A stretch of DNA of 64,000 nt, taken from assembly GCF_051401765.1 (NCBI RefSeq), contig NW_027480566.1, positions 310,001-374,000 of the forward strand, given 5' to 3'. Positions 21,201 to 33,953 of the stretch are shown here, one piece after another (position 1 is the first letter of the stretch; every line of letters starts with the position of its first letter). The DNA comes from Calliopsis andreniformis. Its lineage: Eukaryota; Arthropoda; Insecta; Hymenoptera; Andrenidae. A model generated the notes under the pieces. It was given only the letters and a program-made list of their open reading frames with translations. It did not search any database and had not been told where the DNA came from. The position numbers and the translations under genes are program-made.

Positions 21201-24200
21201 ACGGTAGATCCTTATTCCTGGTGCTCGTGGCTCTCTAAAACCATACACTTGTTGTCCTCTGTCTCTTACCTGTGTCGAGATAATCGAGAATCATGGAGCG
21301 TTCGTGTCGCTCCGGAACCGAAAGTCGTCGGTTCGAAACGAGAACGTTAGATCCTTATTCCTGATCGCTGAGGCACTCTAAAACTATTAGGCAGTTTTGC
21401 TCTCTGATGCCCGTGGACCGAGAGAACGCAGAATATCGGAGCGATCGTGTCGCTCCGGAGTTCGAGCGAAAAAATCCTAAGTCTCCGTTCGTGTCGCTCC
21501 GGAGCCCGAGCGAAAAAATTCTAAGTCCCGTTCGTTTCGCTCCGGAATCGAGTGTCGACGGAACGAAGGGACAACGGTAGATCCTTATTCCTGGTGCTCG
21601 TGGCTCTCTAAAACCATACACTTGTTGTCCTCTGTCTCTTACCTGTGTCGAGATAATCGAGAATCATGGAGCGTTCGTGTCGCTCCGGAACCGAAAGTCG
21701 TCGGTTCGAAACGAGAACGTTAGATCCTTATTCCTGATCGTTGAGGCACTCTAAAACTATTAGGCTGTTTTGCTCTCTGATGCCCGTGGACCGAGAGAAC
21801 GTAGAATATCGGAGCGATAGTGTCGCTCCGGAGTTCGAGCGCAAAAATTCTAAGTCCCCGTTCGTGTCGCTCCGGAACCGAATGTCGACGGAACGAAGGG
21901 ACAACGGTAGATCCTTATTCCTGGTGCTCGTGGCTCTCTAAAACCATACACTTGTTGTCCTCTGTCTCTTACCTGTGGCGAGATAATCGAGAATCATGGA
22001 GCGTTCGTGTCGCTCCGGAACCGAAAGTCGTCGGTTCGAAACGAGAACGTTAGATCCTTATTCCTGATCGTTGAGGCACTCTAAAACTATTAGGCTGTTT
22101 TGCACTCTGATGCCAGTGGACCGAGAGAACGTAGAATATCGGAGCGATCGTGTCGCTCCGGAGTTCGAGCGAGAAAATTCTAAGTCCCCGGTCGTGTCGC
22201 TCCGGAGCCCGAGCGAAAAAATTCTAAGTCCCCGTTCGTGTCGCTCCGGAACCCAATGTCGACGGAACGAAGGGACAACGGTAGATCCTTATTCCTGGTG
22301 CTCGTGGCTCTCTAAAACCATACACTTGTTGTCCTCTGTCTCTTACCTGTGTCGAGATAATCGAGAATTATAGAGCGTTCGTGTCGCTCCGGAACTGAAA
22401 GTCGTCGGTTCGAAACGAGAACGTTAGATCCTTATTCCTGATCGTTGAGGCACTCTAAAACTATTAGGCTGTTTTGCTCTCTGATGCCCGTGGACCGAGA
22501 GAACGTAGAATATCGGAGCGATAGTGTCGTTCCGGAGTTCGAGCGCAAAAATTCTAAGTCCCCGTTCGTGTCGCTCCGGAACCGAATGTCGACGGAACGA
22601 AGGGACAACGGTAGATCCTTATTCCTGGTTCTCGTGGCTCTCTAAAACCATACACTTGTTGTCCTCTGTCTCTTACCTGTGTCGAGATAATCGAGAATCA
22701 TGGAGCGTTCGTGTCGCTCCGGAACTGAAAGTCGTCGGTTCGAAACGAGAACGTTAGATCCTTATTCCTGATCGTTGAGGCACTCTAAAGCTATTAGGCT
22801 GTTTTGCTCTCTGATGCCCGTGGACCGAGAGAACGTAGAATGTCGGAGCGATCGTGTCGCTCCGGAGTTCGAGCGAGAAAATTCTAAGTCCCCGGTCGTG
22901 TCGCTCCGGAGCCCGAGCGAAAAAATTCAAAGTCCCCGTTCGTGTCGCTCCGGAACCGAATGTCGACGGAACGAAGGGACAACGGTAGATCCTTATTCCT
23001 GGTGCTCGTGGCTCTCTAAAACCATACACTTGTTGTGCTCTGTCTCTTACCTGTGTCGAGATAATCGAGAATCATGGAGCGTTCGTGTCGCTCCGGAACC
23101 GAAAGCCATCGGTACGAAACGAGAACGTTAGACACTTATTCCAGATCGTTGAGGCACTCTAAAACTATTAGGCTGTTTTGCTCTCTGATGCCCGTGGACC
23201 GAGAGAACGTAGAATATCGGAGCGATCGTGTCGCTCCGGAGTTCGAGCGAAAACATTCTAAGTCCCCGTTCGTGTCGCTCCGGAACCGAAAGTCGTCGGT
23301 TCGAAAGGAGAACGTTAGATCCTTATTCCTGATCGTTGAAGCACTCTAAAACTATTAGGCTGTTTTGCTCTGTGATGCCCGTGGACCGAGAAAACGTAGA
23401 ATATCGGAGCGATCGTGTCGCTCCGGAGTTCGAGCGAAAACATTCTAAGTCACCGTTCGTGTCGCTCCGGAACCGAATGTCGACGGAACGAAGGGACAAC
23501 GGTAGATCCTTATTCCTGGTGCTCGTGGCTCTCTAAAACCATACACTTGTTGTCCTCTGTCTCTTACCTGTGTCGAGATAATCGAGAATCATGGAGCGTT
23601 CGTGTCGCTCCGGAACCGAAAGTCGTCGGTTCGAAACGAGAACGTTAGATCCTTATTCCTGATCGTTGAGGCACTCTAAAACTATTAGGCTGTTTTGCTC
23701 TCTGATGCCCGTGGACAGAGAGAACGTAGAATATCGGAGCGATCGTGTCGCTCCGGAGCCCGAACGAAAAAATTCTAAGTCCCCGTTCGTGTCGCTCCGG
23801 AACCGAATGTCGACGGAACGAAGGGACACCGGTAGATCCTTATTCCTGGTGCTCGTGGCTCTCTAAAACCATACACTTGTTGTCCTCTGTCTCTTCCCAG
23901 TGTCGAGATAATCGAGAATCATGGAGCGTACGTGTCGCTCCGGAACCGAAAGTCGTCGGTTCGAAAGGAGAACGTTAGATCCTTATTCCTGATCGTTAAA
24001 GCACTCTAAAACTATTAGGCTGTTTTGCTCTGTGATGCCCGTGGACCGAGAAAACGTAGAATATCGGAGCGATCGTGTCGCTCCGGAGTTCGGGCGAAAA
24101 CATTCTAAGTCACCGTTCGTGTCGCTCCGGAACCGAATGTCGACGGAACGAAGGGACAACGGTAGATCCTTATTCCTGGTGCTCGTGGCTCTCTAAAACC

Positions 24201-25759
24201 ATACGCTTGTTGTCCTCTGTCTCTTACCTGTGTCGAGATAATCGAGAATCATGGAGCGTTCGTGTCGCTCCGGAACCGAAAGTCGTCGGTTCGAAACGAG
24301 AACGTTAGATCCTTATTCCTGATCGCTGAGGCACTCTAAAACTATTAGGCTGTTTTGCTCTCTGATGCCCGTGGAACGAGAGAACGCAGAATATCGGAGC
24401 GATCGTGTCGCTCCGGAGTTCGAGCGAAAAAATCCTAAGTCTCCGTTCGTGTCGCTCCGGAGCCCGAGCGAAAAAATTCTAAGTCCCGTTCGTTTCGCTC
24501 CGGAACCGAGTGTCGACGGAACGAAGGGACAACGGTAGATCCTTATTCCTGGTGCTCGTGGCTCTCTAAAACCATACACTTGTTGTCCTCTGTCTCTTAC
24601 CTGTGTCGAGATAATCGAGAATCATGGAGCGTTCGTGTCGCTCCGGAACCGAAAGTCGTCGGTTCGAAACGAGAACGTTAGATCCTTATTCCTGATCGTT
24701 GAGGCACTCTAAAACTATTAGGCTGTTTTGCTCTCTGATGCCCGTGGACCGAGAGAACGTAGAATATCGGAGCGATAGTGTCGCTCCGGAGTTCGAGCGC
24801 AAAAATTCTAAGTCCCCGATCGTGTCGCTCCGGAACCGAATGTCGACGGAACGAAGGGACAACGGTAGATCCTTATTCCTGGTTCTCGTGGCTCTCTAAA
24901 ACCATACACTTGTTGTCCTCTGTCTCTTACCTGTGTCGAGATAATCGAGAATCATGGAGCGTTCGTGTCGCTCCGGAACTGAAAGTCGTCGGTTCGAAAC
25001 GAGAACGTTAGATCCTTATTCCTGATCGTTGAGGCACTCTAAAACTATTAGGCTGTTTTGCTCTCTGATGCCCGTGGACCGAGAGAACGTAGAATGTCGG
25101 AGCGATCGTGTCGCTCCGGAGTTCGAGCGAGAAAATTCTATGTCCCCGGTCGTGTCGCTCCGGAGCCCGAGCGAAAAAATTCTAAGTCCCCGTTCGTGTC
25201 GCTCCGGAACCGAATGTCGGCGGAACGAAGGGACAACGGTAGATCCTTATTCCTGGTGCTCGTGGCTCTCTAAAACCATACACTTGTTGTCCTCTGTCTC
25301 TTACCTGTGGCGAGATAATCGAGAATCATGGAGCGTTCGTGTCGCTCCGGAACCGAAAGTCGTCGGTTCGAAACGAGAACGTTAGATCCTTATTCCTGAT
25401 CGTTGAGGCACTCTAAAACTATTAGGCTGTTTTGCTCTCTGATGCCCGTGGACCGAGAGAACGTAGAATGTCGGAGCGATCGTGTCGCTCCGGAGTTCGA
25501 GCGAGAAAATTCTATGTCCCCGGTCGTGTCGCTCCGGAGCCCGAGCGAAAAAATTCTAAGTCCCCGTTCGTGTCGCTCCGGAACCGAATGTCGGCGGAAC
25601 GAAGGGACAACGGTAGATCCTTATTCCTGGTGCTCGTGGCTCTCTAAAACCATACACTTGTTGTCCTCTGTCTCTTACCTGTGGCGAGATAATCGAGAAT
25701 CATGGAGCGTTCGTGTCGCTCCGGAACCGAAAGTCGTCGGTTCGAAACGAGAACGTTAG
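18207..25759 (+). repeat. 7553-bp higher-order repeat, copy 2 (22 units)
   Basis: Same order and subtype of all 22 units as copy 1, including shared private variants such as GGAATCGAG (in the unit ending 14170 / 21723) and the 187-bp unit. The only base change I found is A at 21393 (AGGCAGTTTTGC) against T at 13840. My comparison was by eye, helped by unit-wise translations, so a few more could be missed. Confidence 0.92.
23132..23318 (+). repeat. 187-bp half-unit, copy 2
   Basis: Same junction as the copy at 15579, displaced by exactly 7553 bp as part of the second copy of the large higher-order repeat. It was copied with its neighbours, not formed anew. Confidence 0.92.
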
Positions 25760-26507
25760 ATCCTTATTCCTGATCGTTGAGGCACTCTAAAACTATTAGG
25801 CTGTTTTGCACTCTGATGCCAGTGGACCGAGAGAACGTAGAATATCGGAGCGATCGTGTCGCTCCGGAGTTCGAGCGAGAAAATTCTAAGTCCCCGGTCG
25901 TGTCGCTCCGGAGCCCGAGCGAAAAAATTCTCAGTCCCCGTTCGTGTCGCTACGGAACCGAATGTCGACGGAACGAAGGGACAACGGTAGATCCTTATTC
26001 CTGGTGCTCGTGGCTCTCTAAAACCATACACTTGTTGTCCTCTGTCTCTTACCTGTGTCGAGATAATCGAGAATCATGGAGCGTTCGTGTCGCTCCGGAA
26101 CCGAAAGTCGTCGGTTCGAAGCGAGAACGTTAGATCCTTATTCCTGATCGCTGAGGCACTCTAAAACTATTAGGCTGTTTTGCTCTCTGATGCCCGTGGA
26201 CCGAGAGAACGCAGAATATCGGAGCGATCGTGTCGCTCCGGAGTTCGAGCGAAAAAATCCTAAGTCTCCGTTCGTGTCGCTCCGGAGCCCGAGCGAAAAA
26301 ATTCTAAGTCCCCGTTCGTTTCGCTCCGGAACCGAGTGTCGACGGAAAGAAGGGACAACGGTAGATCCTTATTCCTGGTGCTCGTGGCTCTCTAAAACCA
26401 TACACTTGTTGTCCTCTGTCTCTTACCTGTGTCGAGATAATCGAGAATCATGGAGCGTACGTGTCGCTCCGGAACCGAAAGTCGTCGGTTCGAAAGGAGA
26501 ACGTTAG
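23649..26507 (+). repeat. Segment duplicated at 31095-33953 (offset 7446), first copy
   Basis: Eight units of 330, 330, 373, 330, 374, 374, 374, 374 bp recur in the same order and subtypes at 31095-33953. The match probably extends a little into both flanking units and ends in the B half of 26508-26837. It overlaps the end of the second 7553-bp repeat, so exchanges of different periods are layered here. Confidence 0.88.
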
Positions 26508-26837
26508 ATCCTTATTCCTGATCGTTAAAGCACTCTAAAACTATTAGGCTGTTTTGCTCTGTGATGCCCGTGGACCGAGAAAACGTAGAATATCGGAGCG
26601 ATCGTGTCGCTCCGGAGTTCGGGCGAAAACATTCTAAGTCACCGTTCGTGTCGCTCCGGAACCGAATGTCGACGGAACGAAGGGACAACGGTAGATCCTT
26701 ATTCCTGGTTCTCGTGGCTCTCTAAAACCATACACTTGTTGTCCTCTGTCTCTTACCTGTGTCGAGATAATCGAGTATCATGGAGCGTTCGTGTCGCTCC
26801 GGAACTGAAAGTCGTCGGTTCGAAACGAGAACGTTAG
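25760..26837 (+). repeat. Units 374, 374, 330 after the 7553-bp repeat
   Basis: Units end at 26133, 26507 and 26837. The first has TTGCACTCTGATGCC, ATTCTCAGTCC and CGCTACGG. The second is of the GAACGCAGAA type with a B half reading GCGTACGTG and GAAAGGAG. The third joins an A half with TTCGGGCGAAAAC to a B half with GGTTCTCG and GAGTATCATGG (T at 26776), the marker that precedes every block X. Confidence 0.86.
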
Positions 26838-27585
26838 ATCCTTATTCCTGATCGTTGAGGCACTCTAAAACTATTAGGCTGTTTTGCTCTCTGATGCCCG
26901 TGGACCGAGAGAACGTAGAATGTCGGAGCGATCGTGTCGCTCCGGAGTTCGAGCGAGAAAATTCTATGTCCCCGGTCGTGTCGCTCCGGAGCCCGAGCGA
27001 AAAAATTCTAAGTCCCCGTTCGTGTCGCTCCGGAACCGAATGTCGGCGGAACGAAGGGACAACGGTAGATCCTTATTCCTGGTGCTCGTGGCTCTCTAAA
27101 ACCATACACTTGTTGTCCTCTGTCTCTTACCTGTGGCGAGATAATCGAGAATCATGGAGCGTTCGTGTCGCTCCGGAACCGAAAGTCGTCGGTTCGAAAC
27201 GAGAACGTTAGATCCTTATTCCTGATCGTTGAGGCACTCTAAAACTATTAGGCTGTTTTGCACTCTGATGCCAGTGGACCGAGAGAACGTAGAATATCGG
27301 AGCGATCGTGTCGCTCCGGAGTTCGAGCGAGAAAATTCTAAGTCCCCGGTCGTGTCGCTCCGGAGCCCGAGCGAAAAAATTCTAAGTCCCCGTTCGTGTC
27401 GCTCCGGAACCGAATGTCGACGGAACGAAGGGACAACGGTAGATCCTTATTCCTGGTGCTCGTGGCTCTCTAAAACCATATACTTGTTGTCCTCTGTCTC
27501 TTACCTGTGTCGAGATAATCGAGAATTATGGAGCGTTCGTGTCGCTCCGGAACTGAAAGTCGTCGGTTCGAAACGAGAACGTTAG

Positions 27586-27816
27586 ATCCTTATTCCTGAT
27601 CGTTGAGGCACTCTAAGACTATTAGGCTGTTTTGCACTCTGATGCCAGTGGACCGAGAGAACGTAGAATATCGGAGCGATCGTGTCGCTCCGGAGTTCGA
27701 GCGAGAAAATTCTAAGTCCCCGGTCGTGTCGCTCCGGAGCCCGAGCGAAAAAATTCTCAGTCCCCGTTCGTGTCGCTACGGAACCGAATGTCGACGGAAC
27801 GAAGGGACAACGGTAG
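27586..27816 (+). repeat. 231-bp half-unit: A-A junction, copy 1
   Basis: A long A half is followed not by B but by a second A that begins as B. The first 33-34 bases (27817-27850) are B-type (ATCCTTATTCCTGGTGCTCG...), then the sequence is A-type (TATTAGGCTG). The switch falls in the 9-base CTCTAAAAC common to both halves (27842-27850), with loss of exactly 143 bp. The two A halves together give the longest forward open frame (195 codons), a by-product of the fusion. Confidence 0.92.
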
Positions 27817-30346
27817 ATCCTTATTCCTGGTGCTCGTGGCTCTCTAAAACTATTAGGCTGTTTTGCTCTCTGATGCCCGTGGACCGAGAGAACGCAGAAT
27901 ATCGGAGCGATCGTGTCGCTCCGGAGTTCGAGCGAAAAAATTCTAAGTCTCCGTTCGTGTCGCTCCGGAGCCCGAGCGAAAAAATTCTAAGTCCCCGTTC
28001 GTTTCGCTCCGGAACCGAGTGTCGACGGAAAGAAGGGACAACGGTAGATCCTTATTCCTGGTGCTCGTGGCTCTCTAAAACCATACACTTGTTGTCCTCT
28101 GTCTCTTACCTGTGTCGAGATAATCGAGAATCATGGAGCGTTCGTGTCGCTCCGGAACCGAAAGTCGTCGGTTCGAAACGAGAACGTTAGATCCTTATTC
28201 CTGATCGTTGAGGCACTCTAAAACTATTAGGCTGTTTTGCTCTCTGATGCCCGTGGACCGAGAGAACGTAGAATATCGGAGCGATAGTGTCGCTCCGGAG
28301 TTCGAGCGCAAAAATTCTAAGTCCCCGTTCGTGTCGCTCCGGAACCGAATGTCGACGGAACGAAGGGACAACGGTAGATCCTTATTCCTGGTGCCCGTGG
28401 CTCTCTAAAACCATACACTTGTTGTCCTCTGTCTCTTACCTGTGTCGAGATAATCGAGAATCATGGAGCGTTCGTGTCGCTCCGGAACCGAAAGTCATCG
28501 TTTCGAAACGAGAACGTTAGATACTTATTCGTGATCGTTGAGGCACTCTAAAACTATTAGGCTGTTTTGCTCTCGGATGCCCGTGGACCGAGAGAACGTA
28601 GAATATCGGAGCGATCGTGTCGCTCCGGAGTTCGAGCGAGAAAATTCTATGTCCCCGGTCGTGTCGCTCCGGAGCCCGAGCGAAAAAATTCTAAGTCCCC
28701 GTTCGTGTCGCTCCGGAACCGAATGTCGGCGGAACGAAGGGACAACGGTAGATCCTTATTCCTGGTGCTCGTGGCTCTCTAAAACCATACACTTGTTGTC
28801 CTCTGTCTCTTACCTGTGGCGAGATAATCGAGAATCATGGAGCGTTCGTGTCGCTCCGGAACCGAAAGTCGTCGGTTCGAAACGAGAACGTTAGATCCTT
28901 ATTCCTGATCGTTGAGGCACTCTAAAACTATTAGGCTGTTTTGCTCTCGGATGCCCGTGGACCGAGAGAACGTAGAATATCGGAGCGATCGTGTCGCTCC
29001 GGAGTTCGAGCGAGAAAATTCTAAGTCCCCGGTCGTGTCGCTCCGGAGCCCGAGCGAAAAAATTCTAAGTCCCCGTTCGTGTCGCTCCGGAACCGAATGT
29101 CGACGGAACGAAGGGACAACGGTAGATCCTTATTCCTGGTGCTCGTGGCTCTCTAAAACCATATACTTGTTGTCCTCTGTCTCTTACCTGTGTCGAGATA
29201 ATCGAGAATTATGGAGCGTTCGTGTCGCTCCGGAACTGAAAGTCGTCGGTTCGAAACGAGAACGTTAGATCCTTATTCCTGATCGTTGAGGCACTCTAAG
29301 ACTATTAGGCTGTTTTGCACTCTGATGCCAGTGGACCGAGAGAACGTAGAATATCGGAGCGATCGTGTCGCTCCGGAGTTCGAGCGAGAAAATTCTAAGT
29401 CCCCGGTCGTGTCGCTCCGGAGCCCGAGCGAAAAAATTCTCAGTCCCCGTTCGTGTCGCTACGGAACCAAATGTCGACGGAACGAAGGGACAACGGTAGA
29501 TCCTTATTCCTGGTGCTCGTGGCTCTCTAAAACCATACACTTGTTGTCCTCTGTCTCTTACCTGTGTCGAGATAATCGAGAATCATGGAGCGTTCGTGTC
29601 GCTCCGGAACCGAAAGTCGTCGGTTCGAAGCGAGAACGTTAGATCCTTATTCCTGATCGCTGAGGCACTCTAAAACTATTAGGCTGTTTTGCTCTCTGAT
29701 GCCCGTGGACCGAGAGAACGCAGAATATCGGAGCGATCGTGTCGCTCCGGAGTTCGAGCGAAAAAATCCTAAGTCTCCGTTCGTGTCGCTCCGGAGCCCG
29801 AGCGAAAAAATTCTAAGTCCCCGTTCGTTTCGCTCCGGAACCGAGTGTCGACGGAAAGAAGGGACAACGGTAGATCCTTATTCCTGGTGCTCGTGGCTCT
29901 CTAAAACCATACACTTGTTGTCCTCTGTCTCTTACCTGTGTCGAGATAATCGAGAATCATGGAGCGTTCGTGTCGCTCCGGAACCGAAAGTCGTCGGTTC
30001 GAAACGAGAACGTTAGATCCTTATTCCTGATCGTTGAGGCACTCTAAAACTATTAGGCTGTTTTGCTCTCTGATGCCCGTGGACCGAGAGAACGTAGAAT
30101 ATCGGAGCGATAGTGTCGCTCCGGAGTTCGAGCGCAAAAATTCTAAGTCCCCGTTCGTGTCGCTCCGGAACCGAATGTCGACGGAACGAAGGGACAACGG
30201 TAGATCCTTATTCCTGGTTCTCGTGGCTCTCTAAAACCATACACTTGTTGTCCTCTGTCTCTTACCTGTGTCGAGATAATCGAGAATCATGGAGCGTTCG
30301 TGTCGCTCCGGAACCGAAAGTCGTCGGTTCGAAACGAGAACGTTAG

Positions 30347-30720
30347 ATCCTTATTCCTGATCGTTGAGGCACTCTAAAACTATTAGGCTGTTTTGCTCTC
30401 TGATGCCCGTGGACCGAGAGAACGTAGAATATCGGAGCGATAGTGTCGCTCCGGAGTTCGAGCGAGAAAATTCTATGTCCCCGGTCGTGTCGCTCCGGAG
30501 CCCGAGCGAAAAAATTCTAAGTCCCCGTTCGTGTCGCTCCGGAACCGAATGTCGGCGGAACGAAGGGACAACGGTAGATCCTTATTCCTGGTGCTCGTGG
30601 CTCTCTAAAACCATACACTTGTTGTCCTCTGTCTCTTACCTGTGGCGAGATATTCGAGAATCATGGAGCGTTCGTGTCGCTCCGGAACCGAAAGTCGTCG
30701 GTTCGAAACGAGAACGTTAG
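30347..30720 (+). repeat. Mosaic 374-bp unit (GATAGTG joined to GAGAAAATTCTATG)
   Basis: The first part of A has GATAGTG, otherwise a mark of 330-bp units, while the rest of A has GAGAAAATTCTATGTCCCC, a mark of a 374-bp subtype. The exchange therefore lies between these two marks inside A. The same mosaic is at 34657-35030 and 38914-39287, but their B halves differ (GATATTCGAG here; GATAATCGAG at 34657; GAGTATCATGG at 38914), so exchange continued in B. Confidence 0.84.
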
Positions 30721-31094
30721 ATCCTTATTCCTGATCGTTGAGGCACTCTAAAACTATTAGGCTGTTTTGCACTCTGATGCCAGTGGACCGAGAGAACGTG
30801 GAATATCGGAGCGAACGTGTCGCTCCGGAGTTCGAGCGAGAAAATTCTAAGTCCCCGTTCGTGTCGCTCCGGAGCCCGAGCGAAAAAATTCTAAGTCCCC
30901 GTTCGTGTCGCTCCGGAACCGAATGTCGACGGAACGAAGGGACAACGGTAGATCCTTATTCCTGGTGCTCGTGGCTCTCTAAAACCATACACTTGTTGTC
31001 CTCTGTCTCTTACCTGTGTCGAGATAATCGAGAATCATGGAGCGTTCGTGTCGCTCCGGAACCGAAAGTCGTCGGTTCGAAACGAGAACGTTAG
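30721..31094 (+). repeat. 374-bp linker unit between block X copy 1 and the 31.1-kb segment
   Basis: Its A half has GAACGTGTCGCTCC, as in the units at 469 and 2867 near the left end, but without their CCGAAGG and GCTACGG changes. The B half matches 23319-23648. It is the only unit of this subtype in the central region. Confidence 0.8.
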
Positions 31095-33953
31095 ATCCTT
31101 ATTCCTGATCGTTGAGGCACTCTAAAACTATTAGGCTGTTTTGCTCTCTGATGCCCGTGGACAGAGAGAACGTAGAATATCGGAGCGATCGTGTCGCTCC
31201 GGAGCCCGAACGAAAAAATTCTAAGTCCCCGTTCGTGTCGCTCCGGAACCGAATGTCGACGGAACGAAGGGACACCGGTAGATCCTTATTCCTGGTGCTC
31301 GTGGCTCTCTAAAACCATACACTTGTTGTCCTCTGTCTCTTCCCAGTGTCGAGATAATCGAGAATCATGGAGCGTACGTGTCGCTCCGGAACCGAAAGTC
31401 GTCGGTTCGAAAGGAGAACGTTAGATCCTTATTCCTGATCGTTAAAGCACTCTAAAACTATTAGGCTGTTTTGCTCTGTGATGCCCGTGGACCGAGAAAA
31501 CGTAGAATATCGGAGCGATCGTGTCGCTCCGGAGTTCGGGCGAAAACATTCTAAGTCACCGTTCGTGTCGCTCCGGAACCGAATGTCGACGGAACGAAGG
31601 GACAACGGTAGATCCTTATTCCTGGTGCTCGTGGCTCTCTAAAACCATACGCTTGTTGTCCTCTGTCTCTTACCTGTGTCGAGATAATCGAGAATCATGG
31701 AGCGTTCGTGTCGCTCCGGAACCGAAAGTCGTCGGTTCGAAACGAGAACGTTAGATCCTTATTCCTGATCGCTGAGGCACTCTAAAACTATTAGGCTGTT
31801 TTGCTCTCTGATGCCCGTGGAACGAGAGAACGCAGAATATCGGAGCGATCGTGTCGCTCCGGAGTTCGAGCGAAAAAATCCTAAGTCTCCGTTCGTGTCG
31901 CTCCGGAGCCCGAGCGAAAAAATTCTAAGTCCCGTTCGTTTCGCTCCGGAACCGAGTGTCGACGGAACGAAGGGACAACGGTAGATCCTTATTCCTGGTG
32001 CTCGTGGCTCTCTAAAACCATACACTTGTTGTCCTCTGTCTCTTACCTGTGTCGAGATAATCGAGAATCATGGAGCGTTCGTGTCGCTCCGGAACCGAAA
32101 GTCGTCGGTTCGAAACGAGAACGTTAGATCCTTATTCCTGATCGTTGAGGCACTCTAAAACTATTAGGCTGTTTTGCTCTCTGATGCCCGTGGACCGAGA
32201 GAACGTAGAATATCGGAGCGATAGTGTCGCTCCGGAGTTCGAGCGCAAAAATTCTAAGTCCCCGATCGTGTCGCTCCGGAACCGAATGTCGACGGAACGA
32301 AGGGACAACGGTAGATCCTTATTCCTGGTTCTCGTGGCTCTCTAAAACCATACACTTGTTGTCCTCTGTCTCTTACCTGTGTCGAGATAATCGAGAATCA
32401 TGGAGCGTTCGTGTCGCTCCGGAACTGAAAGTCGTCGGTTCGAAACGAGAACGTTAGATCCTTATTCCTGATCGTTGAGGCACTCTAAAACTATTAGGCT
32501 GTTTTGCTCTCTGATGCCCGTGGACCGAGAGAACGTAGAATGTCGGAGCGATCGTGTCGCTCCGGAGTTCGAGCGAGAAAATTCTATGTCCCCGGTCGTG
32601 TCGCTCCGGAGCCCGAGCGAAAAAATTCTAAGTCCCCGTTCGTGTCGCTCCGGAACCGAATGTCGGCGGAACGAAGGGACAACGGTAGATCCTTATTCCT
32701 GGTGCTCGTGGCTCTCTAAAACCATACACTTGTTGTCCTCTGTCTCTTACCTGTGGCGAGATAATCGAGAATCATGGAGCGTTCGTGTCGCTCCGGAACC
32801 GAAAGTCGTCGGTTCGAAACGAGAACGTTAGATCCTTATTCCTGATCGTTGAGGCACTCTAAAACTATTAGGCTGTTTTGCTCTCTGATGCCCGTGGACC
32901 GAGAGAACGTAGAATGTCGGAGCGATCGTGTCGCTCCGGAGTTCGAGCGAGAAAATTCTATGTCCCCGGTCGTGTCGCTCCGGAGCCCGAGCGAAAAAAT
33001 TCTAAGTCCCCGTTCGTGTCGCTCCGGAACCGAATGTCGGCGGAACGAAGGGACAACGGTAGATCCTTATTCCTGGTGCTCGTGGCTCTCTAAAACCATA
33101 CACTTGTTGTCCTCTGTCTCTTACCTGTGGCGAGATAATCGAGAATCATGGAGCGTTCGTGTCGCTCCGGAACCGAAAGTCGTCGGTTCGAAACGAGAAC
33201 GTTAGATCCTTATTCCTGATCGTTGAGGCACTCTAAAACTATTAGGCTGTTTTGCACTCTGATGCCAGTGGACCGAGAGAACGTAGAATATCGGAGCGAT
33301 CGTGTCGCTCCGGAGTTCGAGCGAGAAAATTCTAAGTCCCCGGTCGTGTCGCTCCGGAGCCCGAGCGAAAAAATTCTCAGTCCCCGTTCGTGTCGCTACG
33401 GAACCGAATGTCGACGGAACGAAGGGACAACGGTAGATCCTTATTCCTGGTGCTCGTGGCTCTCTAAAACCATACACTTGTTGTCCTCTGTCTCTTACCT
33501 GTGTCGAGATAATCGAGAATCATGGAGCGTTCGTGTCGCTCCGGAACCGAAAGTCGTCGGTTCGAAGCGAGAACGTTAGATCCTTATTCCTGATCGCTGA
33601 GGCACTCTAAAACTATTAGGCTGTTTTGCTCTCTGATGCCCGTGGACCGAGAGAACGCAGAATATCGGAGCGATCGTGTCGCTCCGGAGTTCGAGCGAAA
33701 AAATCCTAAGTCTCCGTTCGTGTCGCTCCGGAGCCCGAGCGAAAAAATTCTAAGTCCCCGTTCGTTTCGCTCCGGAACCGAGTGTCGACGGAAAGAAGGG
33801 ACAACGGTAGATCCTTATTCCTGGTGCTCGTGGCTCTCTAAAACCATACACTTGTTGTCCTCTGTCTCTTACCTGTGTCGAGATAATCGAGAATCATGGA
33901 GCGTACGTGTCGCTCCGGAACCGAAAGTCGTCGGTTCGAAAGGAGAACGTTAG
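31095..33953 (+). repeat. Segment duplicated from 23649-26507 (offset 7446), second copy
   Basis: Units end at 31424, 31754, 32127, 32457, 32831, 33205, 33579 and 33953 and correspond one to one to the first copy, including GTGGAACGAG in the 373-bp unit and CCATACGCTTG in the unit before it. Confidence 0.88.

Larger units (their letters stand above)
26838..30720 (+). repeat. Block X, copy 1 (with 231-bp half-unit)
   Basis: Units end at 27211, 27585, 27816 (half-unit), 28190, 28520, 28894, 29268, 29642, 30016, 30346 and 30720. Markers in order: CTATGTCCCCGG with ATGTCGGCGG; CCATATACTTG; the A-A fusion; GGTGCCCGTGG with GTCATCGTTTCG; CTCTCGGATGCCC twice; GGAACCAAATG; GGAAAGAAGG. It matches 35405-39287 at offset 8567 until the B half of the last unit (here GATATTCGAG, there GAGTATCATGG). 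Confidence 0.9.

Noticed and set aside
27603..28190. Forward open frame of 195 codons (also at 36170, 40053, 49510)
   Set aside because: It spans the A-A junction of satellite half-units, starts only at TTG, and exists because the fusion removes one phase shift. No protein family is recognisable and the frame is lost in neighbouring units.
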